The position numbers and the translations under genes are program-made. This document shows, in pieces, positions 60,480 through 64,000 of a stretch of DNA of 64,000 bases. Numbering within the stretch: position 1 is the stretch's first letter; every line of letters starts with the position of its first letter. The stretch is taken from contig JAPYKE020000268.1 in assembly GCA_028554795.2 (NCBI GenBank), positions 1 through 64,000 of the forward strand, written 5' to 3'. This DNA comes from Sinohyriopsis cumingii. Its lineage: Eukaryota > Mollusca > Bivalvia > Unionida > Unionidae. The notes under the pieces are model-generated. The model searched no databases. It had not been told where the DNA came from and saw only the letters and a program-made list of their open reading frames with translations.

Positions 60480-61755
60480 AGTGCGTGTGGCTAATACTTA
60501 TTAGTTATTTCCATCTTCTAATATTTTATAGGTTATATCATTATAAAAATGTGGAATCTAACATATTGCTGCAGATCTTCACATTTAAGAATTATTGCGA
60601 TTACTTTGATTTATTTTCTAGTATTGCAAATCATTAAAAACCACCCTGCTGCTATATGCCTTACATCCTTTTATCGAAACAAAATTCATTTAATGATAAG
60701 CATATAACTCGAATTGTGATGCAAATTACTACACGTGTCCTCCTGTATGTGTCTAGTAAGCCCTTGTTTTTCTAGGGAGTCTCACAACTACTCTGTTGAG
60801 GCTTAAGCTGAAAATCCTATACAGTGTAATCTCTGTTATTTAACATTTTTCGTCAATGTTTCTAAACTTTTATGCATAGTGCTAAAAAATATGCGACTAA
60901 TTTGGTATGGTTTGGGAATTGATATGGGGCTAATTTTATGTTATCACCCACAACGTTAACATCAGCTGATTTGATCAAAAAATCATTCGATTTTAGGTAG
61001 GTCTTAAATAGCCCTCGTTAGGTTTGTCAGAGTGCCCTATCTTCGTCGACGCTTATATAGTATTGTATTGTTTAGTGTCAGAGAGAGTCATACGAGAGAT
61101 ATGAGGAACTTTATCATTCAGTTAGCTTTTCTTATTATATCCAGTCTAATGTTTTTTTTCTCAACATTAATCTTGCGTCTGGAAAGCGTTGATTTTGCAG
61201 TCGTTTTCCTTGATTTCAAAATCGAATTCAGGCTCGATCTCTGCTCATATAACCTGGCCTGCAATATTAACTGGTGCTACACATTTTCAGTTCAAAAATG
61301 CAATTCGGTTTTCACAAGGGGTAGCTCTCGAAGCCTTCCAACACTATTGGTCTTATTGATTTATTGGTACATTGCATCTACTATATTACCCTGGGATGCT
61401 TATTTCAACTGGAAATCACCTGGGTGGTGATGGAGAGGCTAGTGGTTTAAATTATGACTGAAGGAGATGATGGAGCGAAAGCTTCACCTAAAATGACCTG
61501 GGCAACGACTGAGAACCAAACGTATTTTCCAGAATGTACCGATGTGCAAGCCCTCCATAACAATATTACCTGATCCAGAATATTCAGTCAAGATACGTAA
61601 AACTCAATAAATTCAAAACAATTTTGTTTCTAATTATTTGACATTGTCTTTATTCATTGAGAACAAAAACGAAAACGACTACCAAAATAGCTACCAAAAG
61701 TTACTGAGGTTTTACATGTAGGATGATAATGTAACTTCATATTGGAGTGAAATAA
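60480..61755. other. Intron or upstream sequence of the metalloprotease; no exon found
   Basis: AT-rich. I searched the minus strand for an HExxH exon and did not find one. A 132-codon + ORF at 61032-61430 encodes a hydrophobic, low-confidence product with no recognised domain. Confidence 0.4.
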
Positions 61756-61759
61756 GATG

Positions 61760-64000
61760 GCCGCTATCGCTTAACCGGCTTGAAGCAGCTTTTCCGTTTT
61801 TTTTGTGTGCCGTTTTCAACATATTTGTGCTTGTTGCCTGTTTTCATCTACGTTATTGTGTTCATTATGTATTGGCTGTTAATTTCTTATGTGTTTCTTC
61901 ATCTCTTTGGTTTGGAAATTAAAGCAATTAGACCATTTTTGAAAAACCCGCCTTCACGTGATACTCGCCAGTCAACCCGTTTATGCAACGATTGACCCTC
62001 ATTAATTTCTCTAAATGAGATCTCTTTGGATCCCCACACTACATTGTGCTCTAGATCAAATGATCTGGGTTTACATTCATCATTACCTAAATGTAAATAG
62101 AAGCCAGTTATCTCCCTTATTTCGGCTCAACAATTTGAAACAAATATACTGTTAATTTAGATAACCTAATTCAAATCCCTTTTAATTCGTCAACCTTTGT
62201 GTCAACTATCCAGATTGCCTTATTCAATGCCCAGTCAGTAGGACCACTGGAAAAGCGCACATAAATAATTAATTTTATCAACGACCGGAATATTGACCTA
62301 TTTTTCCTGACGAAACATGGCTATACACATCATTTGATGAGCCCAAGTGTGCGGATCTAACACTATCTGGTTACTCGACCAAGTCGTTCCATCGTAATTG
62401 TCGTGGAAGTGGAATTGTTGTCATCCCAAAGAACTCCATGATAAAACGTCTTAACCACACGCAAAATTCAATTTCGATCATACATCGTTTGAACTAGTCA
62501 AAACCACACTCGCAGTGGAGCAAAGGTAAGTCCATTTTTTCTCCCTATACCGCCCTCCTCTTAGTAGAACAAAAAGGTGGCTGACTCTCTCTTTTTTGAG
62601 CAGTTTCCGAATCTCCTGGACTATGGAAATTCGATAGGTGGCAACCAGTTATTCCTGGAGATGTCAACTTTCACTTGGAATGTCCCGTAAACCCAAATAC
62701 ATCAAAACTCATAGATTCCGTTAATGTTTTCAACCTGAAAGAGTCAGTTAACCAACCCACCCATAAACACGGTCACATTTTAGACTGGATTCTTCATACA
62801 CCTGATGATAACATTCTACGGTCCTCCCTGGTATCCCATGACCTTGCATCAGATCACCACTGCATTATATGCCATCTTGACGTATCAGTCCCTAACCCTC
62901 CACCTTTATCTGCTACTAAGAGAAACCTCCGTAAGATAGATAGAACCAAACTAATGCACGACATCCAAGCTAACTTAACAATTGGCTTACCTCCTGCCGC
63001 AGAACAACTCGATAACTGCCTGCGTTCATTGCTTGACAAACATGCACCAACTACCAAGTGCAGATTATCAGTTCAAAAGTGTTCTCCATGGTATAGCAGT
63101 GTTAGGGACCAGCTTCGCACTGCTATAAGAGACAGCCTTAAAGCTGAAACGCTTTTGGCTTTCCACCAGACTCGCTATTCATAAGCAAATCTATGAAGCC
63201 GCTAAGAAGAATGTCACAAATATAGCCCATGCAGCGAAATCAGCCCACTACACTACTAAGATCATGGAAAGTTCCAGCTGCAAAGAGCTCTTCGAGATTA
63301 CTAACAAGCTAATGTCAAGGAACAAATCTACACCACTTCCAACTACTTTCTCTCCAGTCGACCGTCCGGACATGTTTGCAAATTTCTTCCGTGACAAAGT
63401 ACAAACCGTTAGAGATAAGCTTGACACCACAATTTCAATTGACTCGTCGTCAACATACATTGGGGATACAGAATTTAAGCGGAAACCATTATCAATATTT
63501 GAACCTGTCTCTATGGATTTCGTACGTACAATCGTGGTGAAAAGTGCACCTAAGTCATGTGAACTTGATCGAATTCCAGCATCACTGCTGCTTGAGTGCT
63601 TAGATCCAGTATTGCCTTCACTAACTGATGTTATTAATAGCTCTCTCTTATCCGGGGAATTCCCGTCATTTTTCAAAACTGCCATTGTAAACCAACCCTA
63701 GACCATAACGATTTAAAAAACACGTACAGCCCAGTTTCTAATCTCCCATTCATATCAAAATATTTAGAAAAGGTTGTTCTATCCCAGCTTGTATCTCATC
63801 TAAATTCAAAGAGTCTTTTTAGCAATGTACAATCTGCATATCGCCCTTGCCACAGTACTGAAACTTCTCTTCTAAAAGTGGTTAATGACATCCTCTCTAG
63901 GTTTGAAAGCGGAAAGATTACAGTCCTCACCCTCCTTGATTTGCCTGCAGCATTTGACACAATAGACCATGATATATTACTTCACCGTCTCCAGCATGTA
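61760..64000 (+). mobile_element. L2/CR1-like non-LTR retrotransposon, 5' half, cut by window edge
   Basis: Reads on the + strand to the window end within the reverse transcriptase. The 5' boundary is approximate; an ORF at 61780-61995 may be part of the 5' region. Endonuclease-like sequence starts near 62205 and reverse transcriptase motifs are visible from about 63690. Several frameshifts and stops show that it is inactive. Confidence 0.8.
62205..64000 (+). pseudogene. L2/CR1-like endonuclease and reverse transcriptase, broken
   Basis: The endonuclease region reads ALFNAQSVGP-like sequence at 62215, a decayed FLTETWL region near 62300, then GHILDWILH and SDHHCIICHL (62790-62880; the SDH catalytic motif). 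The linker and reverse transcriptase follow: PISNLPF-type sequence (here YSPVSNLPF), SAYRPCHSTETSLLKVV, and LLDLPAAFDTIDHDILL, where the family usually has Ser at the Pro position. Frameshifts lie near 63170 and 63692 and upstream of 62675. The catalytic YADD/FADD box is beyond the window. Confidence 0.8.

Noticed and set aside
61032-61430. 132-codon hydrophobic + ORF
   Set aside because: No domain, no splice context, and composition like the AT-rich surroundings.

Overview
This is an AT-rich, intron-rich, repeat-rich animal nuclear genome window. Three things point to a lophotrochozoan, most likely a marine mollusc such as a bivalve: the mix of APE-type non-LTR retrotransposons, tRNA-derived SINEs whose 3' part ends in a 'gcgttaaaaatcc' plus CA-repeat tail, and C-type lectin and M12B metalloprotease exons split by kilobase introns. 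The organism is inferred from style, not from a species-specific match.

Left part (0.57-18.2 kb, + strand): seven exons of one gene can be joined in a single open frame. They encode at least 552 residues of a type-I-like receptor: two tandem C-type lectin-like domains (CTLDs, each split over two phase-1 exons), one transmembrane helix and a roughly 248-residue, tyrosine-rich cytoplasmic tail. The tail carries an NPxY motif, two YxxM motifs and a duplicated YIHGIP motif. The start of the gene (signal peptide) is not identified in the window. The 9.5-kb first visible intron holds an inverted, decayed CR1/L2-like retrotransposon (2.7-6.3 kb), a 33-bp minisatellite, an unidentified GC-richer island and a degenerate ~130-bp satellite array (8.1-9.45 kb). 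A later intron holds a tRNA-derived SINE.

Middle part (18.2-45 kb): no confidently coding gene. It holds a nearly full-length 3.8-kb APE-type retrotransposon on the minus strand bounded by an 11-bp target-site duplication (24.6-28.4 kb). It also holds a 2-kb array of degenerate satellite-like units (28.9-31.0 kb), several minisatellites, a 57-bp-arm foldback (21.2 kb), a tandem duplication of a ~1.4-1.9-kb unit (39.5-43.0 kb) containing a related short ORF in each copy, and SINE copies.

Right part (45.0-60.2 kb, minus strand): four exons of an M12B (reprolysin/ADAM-type) zinc metalloprotease gene: the end of the catalytic domain (third zinc His plus Asp, Met-turn), a cysteine-rich region, and a terminal exon with its stop. 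The exon with HExxH is not visible and probably lies beyond the right edge. One small connecting exon between 46.1 and 50.25 kb is unresolved. Introns hold SINEs and microsatellites. The right edge (about 61.8-64 kb, + strand) is the 5' half of a frameshifted L2/CR1-like element that runs out of the window.

The two genes are on opposite strands and converge. Nothing in the sequence shows that they are functionally linked. A membrane lectin with a signalling or endocytic tail and a secreted or membrane metalloprotease would both suit host defence or cell-surface biology, but that is inference.
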